A stretch of DNA of 64,000 bases from Verrucomicrobiaceae bacterium (GTDB lineage Bacteria > Verrucomicrobiota > Verrucomicrobiia > Verrucomicrobiales > Verrucomicrobiaceae). The stretch spans positions 1,488,001 to 1,552,000 of the forward strand of contig JADJPM010000001.1 in assembly GCA_016713245.1 (NCBI GenBank). Reading direction: 5' to 3'. Shown here one piece after another: positions 39,254-48,711 of the stretch (the first letter of the stretch is position 1; every line of letters begins with the position of its first letter). Made by a program: the position numbers and the translations under genes. The notes below the pieces were generated by a model. That model was not told the origin of the DNA. It saw only the letters and a list, made by a program, of their open reading frames with translations, and searched no databases.

Positions 39254-42196
39254 TCAAGGCGCTCCAGTGACTCGCAGACGCACGAAGCGTTTTCCGCTGC
39301 TGCCTGCGGGAAGGGTGGCTTTGACCTGCTGGGTGGTGCCGTTGTTGGAGAGGATGGTCTCGACGACGCCAGCGCTGCTCCACCCGAGCGGCGAGAGAGT
39401 GTCATTCCATTCCACGGTGAAGATGGCTCCAGCCGCGATGGCAGCCACGAGGCGGGTGTAATGGTACTCGATGTCGGTGCCGCTCACGGTCGAGGACGCG
39501 GGAAGCGTGCTGTTGATGGTGGGATTCAGGCCGGTGGCCCATTCGAGGAGGTTGACGATGCCATCGCCGTCGTGATCGAAGGTGTCCGCCGCATTCCCTT
39601 CATTGGTCGGGCTTCCGAAGTAGGTCTGCCGCCAGCCTTGCTGCAGGTTCAGCGTGGTGAAGGTCCCGTTGGAGGTGGTGTTGGTGCCACGGGCATTGGT
39701 GGCGGTGAGCCGGTAATGATACGTCGTGGCCGGCAGCAGGCCGGAGAGGCTGGCGCTCACGGATTGCTCGGCCACGCCGCTGTCGGGTGAGAGCGTCACT
39801 GCGGCTGTGCTGCCGTAGATGGTGCTCGTGCCATATTCAAAGAGTGCGGTGGTAGTCGTCGCCGCATTGGGATCGAGCCGGGCGTTCAGGGTGGCCGAGG
39901 TGGTGTTGAGGCCTGAGACGGGCCTGCGCCCGACCAGCGGACCGGGAGTGAGGCGCTGCACTTTGTGCTGCAAGTCCACCAAGAAAAAGGAGCCGCCGGG
40001 AATGCTAAGAATGCCCGATGGGTTAGACAGCGAGAACGACAGCCCTGAGCCCAGATCCACGAGCCCAAATGAGCTCACATCACCCGATGGTGAGATGCGG
40101 CGGAGCGTCGAAAAAGACCCGACGATTAGATTTCCACCTTCGTCCAAACACAGGCGATTCGGATTAACGAATTTCGCAGAGGTGGAGGGACCATCCTCAA
40201 TGCCAACAGCACCTGCTACTCCAGCAAAGGTGGTCACCACGCCGGCTGGAGTGACCCTGCGGATGGTATGGTTGAAACTATCCGCGACATAAAGATTGTT
40301 CGCCGCACCTACAACCATGCCCTGTGGCTGATTAAAACGTGCGTTCGTTCCGGTTTCATCCAGGCTTCCTGACGCCGATTTGTCACCTGCGAAGGTGCTC
40401 AGCAAACCACCGCTGGTGATCTTTTGAATCGAATGGTCGTTTGTCACAAACACATTGCCGCTTCCATCCAACGCGATCGCTTTATTAATATAACTTACGT
40501 TGCCCAGATTTGCCAAGGTGCTCACGCTGCCGGCAGGCGTGATTTTGCGGACGCTGTTGGCCGTGGCAACGAACACATATCCGGCACCGTCCACTGCCAG
40601 ATCACTGGGGCTAGTAAATCGCGCGGCACTGCCCACGCCATCGGTGTTGCCGCTTATGCCTGGCATGCCCGCAAAAGTTGTCACGACTCCCGAGGCGCTG
40701 ATTTTGCGGATCGTATGGTTTGCTTGGTCGGCCACATAAAAATTGCCATCACCATCCATGCCCGCACCCGCCGGCTGATTAAACCGTGCTGTTTCGGCGG
40801 GTCCGTCACTGCTTCCAGACTCGGGAGGAAGCCCCGCCAGTACACTGACCGCGCCTGCGCTGTCCCGAATAAAAACAGCAGGCAGCCCCAAAACTGCCTT
40901 GGTGAAAACCATTTGGCCCGAGAGACCCACCGTGAGATCCGCCCAAGGCAAGAGGTCATCGCCCGTGCTGTTCAGCGTGCTGACCACTCCTGCTGCGGTG
41001 ATTTTGCGGATACCGTTGTATGATGGAACATAAATGGTGCCATCAGCACCCACGGCAAGGCTCGAGGGACTGTTAAACCGTGCCTGACTGATCGTGCCGT
41101 CTGTGGTTCCGCTGATGCCAGCGAGGCCGGCGAGGGTGCCAACCACGCCTGTGGTGGTGTTGATTCTGCGGATCGTATGGTTGGATCTATCCGCCACCAG
41201 CAAATGGCCGTCGGAAGCCATCGCCAGCCCCTCGGGCGAATTAAAGCGGGCGGTGCTTCCAGGTCCGTCGGCGCTCCCAGAGCTTCCAGCCAGGCCTGCC
41301 AAGGTCGTCACATGTCCTGAGGCCGTGATCTTCCGAATGGTCTGATTGTCCGACACATAGACATTCCCGGTCGCATCGACGGCGATACTCACCGGAATCG
41401 AAAATCGCGCCGTGTTTCCCGTGCCATCGGCGCTGCCGCTCATCCCGGCTGCCCCGGCGAGAGTCGTCACTACGCCGAGACTGGTGATTTTTCGAATGGT
41501 GGAGTTCCCTGTATCGGTGACGTAAAGATTCCCTCCAGCGTCCACCGCTACATCATTAGGACCCGCGAAACGGGCCGATGGACCCACACCATCTTCGCTG
41601 CCAGGCAAGCCAGCGGAGCCCGCAAAGGTGGTCACCATGCCTTCGGCGGTGACTTTGCGGATGGTTTGCGCGAAACGGTCCACCACATAGAAATGCCCCC
41701 CTGGCGCACTCGAAATACCCCACGGAAAAGCAAACCTGGCGGTGCCTCCTAGACCATCGGTGAGGCCCATCCCGCCTGTTGTGCCAGCCAGATAGTTGAT
41801 CTGGAAAGCATAGTCCGCCGTCCGAATCATTCGGTCGGGGGTGCTGCTTGTCCCGTGCGCATTAGTCGCCGTGAGCCGGTAGTGGTAAATGGTGTTGGGA
41901 CTGAGGCCTGGGGCATTGGCAGCGACGAATTGGGCTGAAACGGCAACTGGTGCGCCCAGCGTGGCAGGTAGCACACTGCCGTAGCTGCTCGTCAGGCCAT
42001 ACTCAAACTGGGCTGTCGTGGCGGTGCCATTCGGATTCACCGTGCCGTAAAAGGACACGTTGTTCGGAAAAGGATTGATGAAGATACCCTGACCCAGAAT
42101 CGGAGACTCAACCGTAGGAGGCAAAGAACCCTGACCGTGGGCGAGACCACACAGGCTCAGAAAGAGAAAAGCGGATCGGCTGAGCAAGGATTTCAT
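39254..42196 (-). CDS. Secreted NHL-repeat beta-propeller protein
   Basis: A 980-residue exported protein with signal peptide MKSLLSRSAFLFLSLCGLAHG. Two fibronectin-like modules (TAQFEYGLTSSYG near 75 and TALFEYGTSTIYG near 790) flank about ten NHL repeats. Their pattern is VTTLAG followed by ARFNxPxGLAV and YVADxxNHTIRKI, which form one or two propellers. The C-terminus (WSSAGVVETIL, then KRFVRLRV) looks like a typical end domain of large secreted proteins in this phylum. A surface binding or scaffold role is likely; no catalytic residues are visible. Confidence 0.9.
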   Translation of the reverse strand: MKSLLSRSAFLFLSLCGLAHGQGSLPPTVESPILGQGIFINPFPNNVSFYGTVNPNGTATTAQFEYGLTSSYGSVLPATLGAPVAVSAQFVAANAPGLSPNTIYHYRLTATNAHGTSSTPDRMIRTADYAFQINYLAGTTGGMGLTDGLGGTARFAFPWGISSAPGGHFYVVDRFAQTIRKVTAEGMVTTFAGSAGLPGSEDGVGPSARFAGPNDVAVDAGGNLYVTDTGNSTIRKITSLGVVTTLAGAAGMSGSADGTGNTARFSIPVSIAVDATGNVYVSDNQTIRKITASGHVTTLAGLAGSSGSADGPGSTARFNSPEGLAMASDGHLLVADRSNHTIRRINTTTGVVGTLAGLAGISGTTDGTISQARFNSPSSLAVGADGTIYVPSYNGIRKITAAGVVSTLNSTGDDLLPWADLTVGLSGQMVFTKAVLGLPAVFIRDSAGAVSVLAGLPPESGSSDGPAETARFNQPAGAGMDGDGNFYVADQANHTIRKISASGVVTTFAGMPGISGNTDGVGSAARFTSPSDLAVDGAGYVFVATANSVRKITPAGSVSTLANLGNVSYINKAIALDGSGNVFVTNDHSIQKITSGGLLSTFAGDKSASGSLDETGTNARFNQPQGMVVGAANNLYVADSFNHTIRRVTPAGVVTTFAGVAGAVGIEDGPSTSAKFVNPNRLCLDEGGNLIVGSFSTLRRISPSGDVSSFGLVDLGSGLSFSLSNPSGILSIPGGSFFLVDLQHKVQRLTPGPLVGRRPVSGLNTTSATLNARLDPNAATTTTALFEYGTSTIYGSTAAVTLSPDSGVAEQSVSASLSGLLPATTYHYRLTATNARGTNTTSNGTFTTLNLQQGWRQTYFGSPTNEGNAADTFDHDGDGIVNLLEWATGLNPTINSTLPASSTVSGTDIEYHYTRLVAAIAAGAIFTVEWNDTLSPLGWSSAGVVETILSNNGTTQQVKATLPAGSSGKRFVRLRVTGAP

Positions 42197-42262
42197 GGGA
42201 GGCATGATTTTCGGCGCAGCATGCCACAGTCGCAGGCTTGCCGTCAATCCGCCTGAGGCGCA

Positions 42263-45200
42263 TCAGGGCTTCAAAAGCTTCCGCACCTGCTCCGCGAGCT
42301 TTTCGGCACCGTCGGGGGAGTAGCCGGTTTTCACGAAGGCGACCTTGCCATCGGGGTCGATGATGACGGTGTGGGGGATGCCTTCGACTTTGAACTGTTG
42401 GCCCACGCGTTGGAAGCCATCGAGAGCCACCTCCATCTTCCAGCCGCGGGTTTCGAGGAAGGTCTTCACCTGGTCCGCGGGCTCCGCCTGGTTCACGGCG
42501 ATGAAGCGGACCTTCGTGGGATCAAACTCGGCCATCTTCGCGATCATGTCCGGCAGGGATTTCACACACGGACCGCACCAGGTGGCCCAGAAGTCGAGCA
42601 CGACGACTTTGCCCTTTTCCTTCGCGAGATCGAAGTCGCCACCAGCGAGCAGCGGCAGGGTGAAGGTCGGCGCTTCTTGGGTGAGCATGGGCGAGCTCTC
42701 GCCGCCGCCCTCGGGCAGCACGGGCTCGGGCGTGTAGGCGAGCTTCCACTCGCGGAAGCTGCGCAGCAGGGCGCTCTCCTCCGGCGGCGTGGTGCGCACG
42801 GTGACGATTTGATTCATCGGCACCTTCACCTCACCGAGTCGCGGCGCGGTGCCGCTGACGGTGTCGAGGTCGAAACGGGTCACGTTGAGGGCGAGACGGC
42901 CGCCATTGCTCAGCAGCAGCGTGTGCGTGCTCGGCGGCGGGGCCTCGGCGGGTTTCGCCTCGGGCTTTTCGAGCCAGATGAGGGCGCTGACGCGATCCGC
43001 GGGTACTTGCACGTTTTCCAGGCCGCTGCGCACGGCAAAGTGCTGGCGGGTGGCGGCCTCGATCACGCCGCGGAGGAGATCGCCATTCGCGGCGATGAGC
43101 ACATGCTTCGGCGGCGACTCGCGGCGGAAGCGCGGGATGAGCAGCGCATGCTCGCGGGCCTTCGGATCGACACCCGGCAGGGCGATCTGGCCGGGGCCGC
43201 TCTTCGATTCAAAGTGCGTGAGCTTCACCTCACGCTCGCCATTTCCCCAGAGGCTGAAGGGCTCGAGGATGAGGCCCACACCGCTTTTCATCTGCGGTGT
43301 CACCGCGATCTGGCGCACGGGCACGCCATTGATGGAGACCTCCACAAAGCGTTCCTTCATCGCGATGCGCAGCGGCACGCTACGAGGCGTCGCCACGCGG
43401 TTTTGATTGTCCATTTGGTCGGGCTGCTTCTCGATGCCGAAGATGGTTTCATTGCTCATCTGGCCGAAGAGCAGGTTCAGGCTCTTGCTGGCGGGATCGG
43501 TGCCGTTGGTGAAAAGACGCACGCGGAGGCCGCAGAAGCCATTGCTGTCGAGGCGGAAACTCAACTCGCTCACCTGGGAGAAGGTCGGATGCGCCAGCGA
43601 GCCGCCGGCCTCGATCTCCGCATGCTGATCGGCAAAGGAGACCTGCTCCTTCGTGCCGCGAATGGCCCGCCAGCCCTTGTCTTTGAAGCCGGAGGCATTC
43701 AGCGGCTCGCCGGCGAAATGCACCGCGTGCAGCTCCTCGGGCTTGAACGAGGTCGTGGCGCACAAAGGCGATTCGATGTCGAGGCGCTGCTCATCCATGG
43801 CGCGGAGGCTGCCGGGCACGATGTCGCCGTTCTTGAGGTAAAACAGCGCCTCGGCACGTGCCTTCGCCGGATCAAAGCCGGTGCGGGTGATCTCGAGGTC
43901 CTTCGTTGGGAGCACGGACACCGATTTGGACGAGCCAATCGGCTTCCAGCGCGGCATCGGGCCGCCATCGGCCTGCATCGTGCCGTGCAGCGTCTTGCCG
44001 CCGACGGTCAATTTTCCAAACTGCGCCAGCGGCGGCATCTTCGGCGTGCCTTCCGGTGGTGACACACGCAGCTCGATGCGCATCGCGCCTTTCAATTGGA
44101 AGGTCACCGGCTTCGCGGCAAAAGCGGTGCGCAGCTCCACGCGGCCATCCGTCATCGAAACGAGGTCGCCACGCACCCACATGCCATCGGTGTAGCTCAG
44201 AGCGATCTGCGGCGTGCTGAACCACGTGCCAGTGAAATTGTCCTTCGCCTGATGCGCGGCGGCGAGCTGGCTCCACGGCAGCGCCGTCTCGCGAGCACCG
44301 GCTTTCACGGTGAAGGTCTGCGCATCCGCCTTCACGATACGGCCTTTCAGCACGCGACCGTCCATCAGCTCGACTCGCGGCACGACGTCGGAGATCTCCT
44401 CGGGCAGCTTGCCGTTCCACTCGCGCAGCATCAGCTCGTCGAGCGTGAGGTCCTGGCCTTTGTTTTTGAGCGTGAGACCGGGAATGAGGGCGATTTCCTT
44501 CTTCGGCGTGGCCGGGCGGCTGTTCGCGATCTTCGCCTGCACCAACCCGGCGATGGCTCCGAGGAGACCACCGACCTGCGGCGGAGGATTTTCGGCCTCT
44601 TCGGGCTTTTCAGCCTCTTTCGACTCCACCGGCGGCATTTTCGTCTCCGCCAGTTTTTTGCCCGAACCATCAAACAGCGAGCACAGGCCCGTTTGGCGAT
44701 CCCAGAAGAGGCCGAGCGTCACGCTGCGCTGATCGTCGGCCAGCGTGGTGAGCACGTTGAACTCGCGACCTTGCAACACGATTTCGTTGTCCCAGGTCTC
44801 GATCACGCAGCGCTGCTTTTCTTCGGAGGCCAGTTCGAGTTTGAAGTCCGGCCGCTGCTGCGAGCGCAGGCGGAGGCGCAGCTCCACGCGCTCCGGCAGC
44901 TTCATCTCGACCCGCGCCGCATGATTCCAACCGATCTGGCTGATGTAACCGCCCGGCACATGACGCCAGAGGTGCTTCCACTTCGGGTCATCCGGCTTCC
45001 AGGCTGCCCGCCCGGCCGGGCCCGCCATCAGAATGCCGTCACCATTCAGGCGCTGCACACTGGTCACCGCGCTGCGGGCCACCTGCACGGTGCCAAAGCG
45101 GGCCGCTTTCACCGTCACGTTCTTCGCATCGAAGCCGGTGATCGTGCCGAACAGCCGCGAGCCATCATCCAGGCGGATGCTGAGCGGTTCTTTGGTGCTC

Positions 45201-45430
45201 TCGTCCTTGCTCCAGTCCTTGTTCGCATCCGGTTTGAGGTCGATCGAGCGCAGCACCTCCAGCCGCAGCTCCAGCGGCTCGCCAAAGCGCGGCGGATCGA
45301 CCCGCCACACCAGCTCCTTGTCCGTCCCGCTGACGATGCCCCCTCCGACCACCTCGCCATTTTTCCATTCCAGTTCGGATGCTGGCAACGATGTCACGAT
45401 GAGCCCGCCCAAGAAGAGAAGCGGATTCAT
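42263..45430 (-). CDS. Large secreted protein with repeated beta-modules and a C-terminal TlpA-like thioredoxin domain
   Basis: A 1055-residue exported protein with signal peptide MNPLLFLGGLIVTSLPASE. It contains about seven degenerate modules of roughly 40 residues of the form DGRxLxGxIxxxDxxxxxVxA (for example MDGRVLKGRIVKADAQTFTV and NGDLLRGVIEAATRQHFAV), and a central concanavalin-like region (SELSFRLDSNGFCGLRVRLF). The C-terminal thioredoxin domain (about 920-1055) has WCGPC in VLDFWATWCGPCVKSLP. TlpA-type domains handle disulfides in the periplasm. The repeated modules may form small beta-barrels; their role is unknown. Confidence 0.88.
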   Translation of the reverse strand: MNPLLFLGGLIVTSLPASELEWKNGEVVGGGIVSGTDKELVWRVDPPRFGEPLELRLEVLRSIDLKPDANKDWSKDESTKEPLSIRLDDGSRLFGTITGFDAKNVTVKAARFGTVQVARSAVTSVQRLNGDGILMAGPAGRAAWKPDDPKWKHLWRHVPGGYISQIGWNHAARVEMKLPERVELRLRLRSQQRPDFKLELASEEKQRCVIETWDNEIVLQGREFNVLTTLADDQRSVTLGLFWDRQTGLCSLFDGSGKKLAETKMPPVESKEAEKPEEAENPPPQVGGLLGAIAGLVQAKIANSRPATPKKEIALIPGLTLKNKGQDLTLDELMLREWNGKLPEEISDVVPRVELMDGRVLKGRIVKADAQTFTVKAGARETALPWSQLAAAHQAKDNFTGTWFSTPQIALSYTDGMWVRGDLVSMTDGRVELRTAFAAKPVTFQLKGAMRIELRVSPPEGTPKMPPLAQFGKLTVGGKTLHGTMQADGGPMPRWKPIGSSKSVSVLPTKDLEITRTGFDPAKARAEALFYLKNGDIVPGSLRAMDEQRLDIESPLCATTSFKPEELHAVHFAGEPLNASGFKDKGWRAIRGTKEQVSFADQHAEIEAGGSLAHPTFSQVSELSFRLDSNGFCGLRVRLFTNGTDPASKSLNLLFGQMSNETIFGIEKQPDQMDNQNRVATPRSVPLRIAMKERFVEVSINGVPVRQIAVTPQMKSGVGLILEPFSLWGNGEREVKLTHFESKSGPGQIALPGVDPKAREHALLIPRFRRESPPKHVLIAANGDLLRGVIEAATRQHFAVRSGLENVQVPADRVSALIWLEKPEAKPAEAPPPSTHTLLLSNGGRLALNVTRFDLDTVSGTAPRLGEVKVPMNQIVTVRTTPPEESALLRSFREWKLAYTPEPVLPEGGGESSPMLTQEAPTFTLPLLAGGDFDLAKEKGKVVVLDFWATWCGPCVKSLPDMIAKMAEFDPTKVRFIAVNQAEPADQVKTFLETRGWKMEVALDGFQRVGQQFKVEGIPHTVIIDPDGKVAFVKTGYSPDGAEKLAEQVRKLLKP

Positions 45431-45564
45431 GTGGAGAGCCAGACGAGGCACGCGGATGAGCATGCCCGATGAAAAGGCCCCGGCTGGTAAAACGCACGTC
45501 AAATTTTCGGGTCAGTGCGGAAGTTCGAGGGGGCGCCTTGCCGGGAAGTGGGGCGTTTTGCTAA

Positions 45565-45984
45565 TCAAGGAGGGAATTTGAGCTCGAACCCAATGTTCCG
45601 TAGGAGCTGCTGAAAGTTATCGGCAATCTGAATGACACTTTCTTTCAAATCACAGTTCGTCATGTCGATCATGACCACCGGCCACGGTTTCGATCCTCGA
45701 AGATCGAACGCGAACATCTCGCCAGCACCGTTCCCGCCAAACTTAAAGAACCCGGGAAAGAATTCGGCGAAAATCTTCTCTTCTTGTTGGGATGCAGCAT
45801 CTTCCGCCGAATCGACGACGATGTATCCGGGTTCAATCCCAAGTGGGCCTTCGCCGCCGTTGCTGAACGCGAGGAAGGAAAGGTAATCTTCAGGCAATTC
45901 CACTTCGGCGATGCGACATAGAGCTTCCAGCGCGGCTGGAGCTGCAGGACTGTTGCCATGCCATGTCGCATTCGGTGAGAGCAT
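45565..45984 (-). CDS. SMI1/KNR4 (SUKH) family protein (second copy)
   Basis: A 139-residue protein with the SUKH core LPEDYLSFLAFSNGGEG (about 30-46), a middle strand region (GYIVVDSAED) and the C-terminal helix QIADNFQQLLRNIG. It is not close in sequence to the SUKH protein at 33176. Likely an immunity or housekeeping scaffold protein; no toxin gene is seen nearby. It lies between the TlpA-type gene and a short zinc-ribbon gene, both on the same strand, with clear gaps. Confidence 0.82.
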   Translation of the reverse strand: MLSPNATWHGNSPAAPAALEALCRIAEVELPEDYLSFLAFSNGGEGPLGIEPGYIVVDSAEDAASQQEEKIFAEFFPGFFKFGGNGAGEMFAFDLRGSKPWPVVMIDMTNCDLKESVIQIADNFQQLLRNIGFELKFPP

Positions 45985-46091
45985 AATCTTGGCTTATGAA
46001 CTCGGATCAGATGACAGTGAGCGGGAAGACATGATGGCACGCTGGAAGCCAGACGAGTCGCTGCCTGTATCCGTTTTGTTCGGCTTGGGGT

Positions 46092-46361
46092 TCATTGTTT
46101 GGAGTGCCGTTGGTTGAGCAACGGTAGGTCGATCTGCTTGAGCGTCGGGTCTGCATGGAATTGAGCGATGAGGTTCTTCTCGTGTAGGTATTGGGTCCAA
46201 AATTCCTTCCACTCACGAGTCTTCTTGGGACTGGGAATGTGTAGCTTCCAATGGACGTATTCGCAGGCCTGACCGCAGAGCGCACAGGACACATTCGAGA
46301 TCGTCTGAACGCGACGATACGATTTCTGGCATGAAAGGCAGACCCAGGTGCGGTGACTCAT
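46092..46361 (-). CDS. Small zinc-ribbon protein, unknown function
   Basis: An 89-residue protein with two CxxC pairs (VCLSCQKSY and SCALCGQAC) that should bind one zinc, followed by a basic/aromatic segment (HIPSPKKTREWKEFWTQYL). I recognise a generic zinc ribbon but no named family. It sits just outside the IS481-type element and might have been carried with it, but this is unsupported. Confidence 0.6.
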   Translation of the reverse strand: MSHRTWVCLSCQKSYRRVQTISNVSCALCGQACEYVHWKLHIPSPKKTREWKEFWTQYLHEKNLIAQFHADPTLKQIDLPLLNQRHSKQ

Positions 46362-46602
46362 GGTGTGCGAAGTAGAGCCTAACGTTGTTGAGTCACACTA
46401 AACCGCGTTCGAATCATCTCCACCCACGGTTTCTTCAAGGCCCATCCAGCCAAGCGAAGGTCGGGCGGGCGGTGCGAGTGTCCGAAGAGGGCGGGGGAAG
46501 TCAAGGCGGGTGGGAAGGCTCTGGTCTGCAAAAGGCACATGACATGTTCCTGTTGTTGGGCTGCGGACTGCCCTGCCTCGCGGGAGAAACGATGAACCCG
46601 GA

Positions 46603-48156
46603 TTCGACCAAAGAATGGGGACAGGAGAATGGCTTTTCATTCGGCTCAGTCAGGACATGGGTAACACCTTTGGTTCAGGACATAGGTAACACATGGTGGG
46701 ATTGGGTTATGGTTTAGGGTCTGGGCTCAATGGGGTCAACTCTCGCTTTCAGGCTGCTTTGGGGTTGGGATCTTGTTGGTGCTGACGTGCCTCGGAGTGA
46801 GGCGGAGCCGAACGTAGAGGCTCGCCAGCACCAACACGGCCAGTCGTCGCCTTCATCTCCTCCTCTCCTGGTTTTTCGGTTTCCAGCACGGCTTTGAACG
46901 CTCGGCTCGGCAAATCTAGATGCCCGATGCACAGGCTGCCAAAATACACTTCCACCCGCTCCTGGCTCACTGCCTTCAAGCCGACATCCCAGCCGCGCAA
47001 CGATGTGGAGAGTTGATAGCGTTCTTTGTCATACTTGATGTAGCCCATGCGCTGCACTTTGCGCGCCTCCATGCCCTCGTAGCCGAGGATGATTTGCTCG
47101 TCGAACTTGTAGCTCCGGGGCGAGTTCTCATACACCTGCGCAGGACATTTCATCCCCAGGCTCTCATGCGGTCTCTCGTGGTTGAACTCATGTCGCCAGG
47201 TTTCAAAGTGCGCCTGTCGCTCAGCCGCGCTGCGCTCCACTCTCTCGGTGGCCAGCGCCTGGACTTCGCGCTTGAGATCCAGGTGCATCCGCTCGTGGGC
47301 ACCATTGTCCTGCGGGCAGCCCGGCCGACTGCGATCCAGTCCGATGCCCAGCGTGATCCACCAAGCCGACAGGGCGCTGAGTCCCAGCAGCGCCTGACTG
47401 CTGGCAAAGGGCGGCCCGTTGTCGCTGCGGATGACTTTGGGCAATCCATGCCGCTCAAACAACTTCTCAAAGCAGGCTCGCACGCTGGCCGTGTCGCCTT
47501 TGTCCAGATGACGCAGCTCCAAGATGTAGCGGCTGTGCGCGTCTCGGACCGTCAGTGGATTGCTGCGCCCACTGCCTCTCTCCACCAGCCTTTGAAGTCC
47601 ACACTCCACAGGTCATTGGGGGCGCTGACTTTCACATCGGTGGTGAGCCGACCGCTCGGCGTGGCGGCCTCGCTGCTTGCGCCGCTTCTCGACCATGCCG
47701 CAGCGCTCCAGCACTCGCTTGATGCTGCTTTCACTCGGTGCCGCACCCCAGCTCCTCTGGTAGATGGCCTGCACCTTGCGTGCTCCCCAGTGGCGGTGGC
47801 TTTCTTTGATCCGCACCAGACGGCAGACGACCTCCTCGCTCAAGGCCTCAGGACTGCTTTTTGGGCGCCGACTCTCTTCTTTGAGGCCTTCCGGCCCCTT
47901 GGCTTCAAAGCGGGCTTTCCACTTGTAGCCGGTTTTCGTGCTGATGCCGTATTCACGGCACAGCTCGCTGAAGTTTGCACTGCTCTTCGCTCGAAAGGCG
48001 AACTGGATTTTCTGGTTCATGATGGGTTCGGTTTGTTGCCACGCCATGTTTGCAGCCTACCTGCACGCCGGGCAGACCGTTACCTATGTCCTGAACCAAA
48101 GGCACTTCCGATGTCTTGAACCTGGACCATTCTTTTGTCCCTATTCTTCGGTCGAA
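46603..48156 (-). mobile_element. Decayed IS481-type insertion sequence
   Basis: Terminal inverted repeats are long and layered. A perfect 24-base pair lies at 46667-46690 and 48079-48102 (core GGTTCAGGACATAGGTAAC). Outside it a 30-base pair at 46603-46632 and 48127-48156 has four mismatches, and the left end carries an extra copy of CAGGACATGGGTAAC. One broken transposase gene fills the middle. No clear target duplication was found. Confidence 0.8.
46749..48047 (-). pseudogene. IS481-family transposase with two frameshifts
   Basis: Start MAWQQTEPIMNQKIQFAF and a helix-turn-helix region (FSELCREYGISTKTGYKW) open the N-terminal 144 codons. Near 47656 the frame shifts to GRLTTDVKVSAPNDLWSVDF, which holds the first catalytic Asp. 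Near 47580 it shifts again to NPLTVRDAHSRYILEL and VIRSDNGPPF (second Asp), then PQDNGAHERMH (Glu). All catalytic residues remain, but in three frames, so the enzyme is almost certainly dead unless the base calls are wrong. Confidence 0.88.
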
Positions 48157-48222
48157 CTGGCTCACCTCGCCTTTCTCACGCCTGCCACGCTGAACCTGCC
48201 TCGTGTTTGCCGCCGAGGAGCG

Positions 48223-48258
48223 GAGGACGCAGAGGACGCAGAGGACGCAGAGGACGCA
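48223..48258. repeat. Tandem repeat GAGGACGCA x4
   Basis: Four perfect nine-base units in a row, with a degenerate unit before and a partial unit after. The stretch 48157-48460 holds no convincing gene. Confidence 0.9.
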
Positions 48259-48460
48259 GAGATGAAGACCGAAGCACCTGAACGCCGTCGGGCTGGACTG
48301 GGGAACAGAGGTTAGCCTCCAAGTCGCCATCCCCGAGAAGATAAAATCATGATTTCACTCTTCTGCCTCTTGGCCCTGCGGCGGCATACAAAGTGTCAGA
48401 GAAAGCGTGTCAGTGTGAGAAAGGCGGGCGAGGTGCAATGCCGTTTGGTCGTCTATTCGC

Positions 48461-48656
48461 GTGGTAGCGTCGTGGAGTGCGTGTGGCAAGCATCGGCACG
48501 ACACCGCTGCCGCGGGCCGGACGGCGTTCTTTGGCCTTTCAGCCTTCTTTTCCGCGCTCGACAGCGGTGTCGCCGGAGCAAGGTCTGCGCCTTGCTCCTC
48601 TGCCACCGCACTCCACGACGCTGCCGCGAGTATCGGGGCCGTTTTTGCTCAACGGC
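48461..48656. repeat. MITE-like structured repeat, family 3, copy 2
   Basis: Left arm begins at 48461 (GGTAGCGTCGTGGAGTGC) and the right arm is at 48601-48626, inverted with a few mismatches. Inner hairpin GGAGCAAGG/CCTTGCTCC at about 48575-48598 and the closing GCCGTTTTTGCTCAACGGC at 48638-48656 match the design of copy 1 at 22418-22610. The inner hairpin has different bases but the same pairing. Confidence 0.85.
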
Positions 48657-48711
48657 GATGCATGAGGACAACCCAAGTCTGAATCACACCAGATGTATCA
48701 ATCGCGGGCCA

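Noticed and set aside
46385..46717. Small plus-strand frame at the left end of the IS481-type element
   Set aside because: It runs into the element's terminal repeat, has no domain and no ribosome site; treated as noncoding edge sequence.
48223..48258. Possible CRISPR array
   Set aside because: The units are nine bases with no spacers. No cas genes are present in the window.
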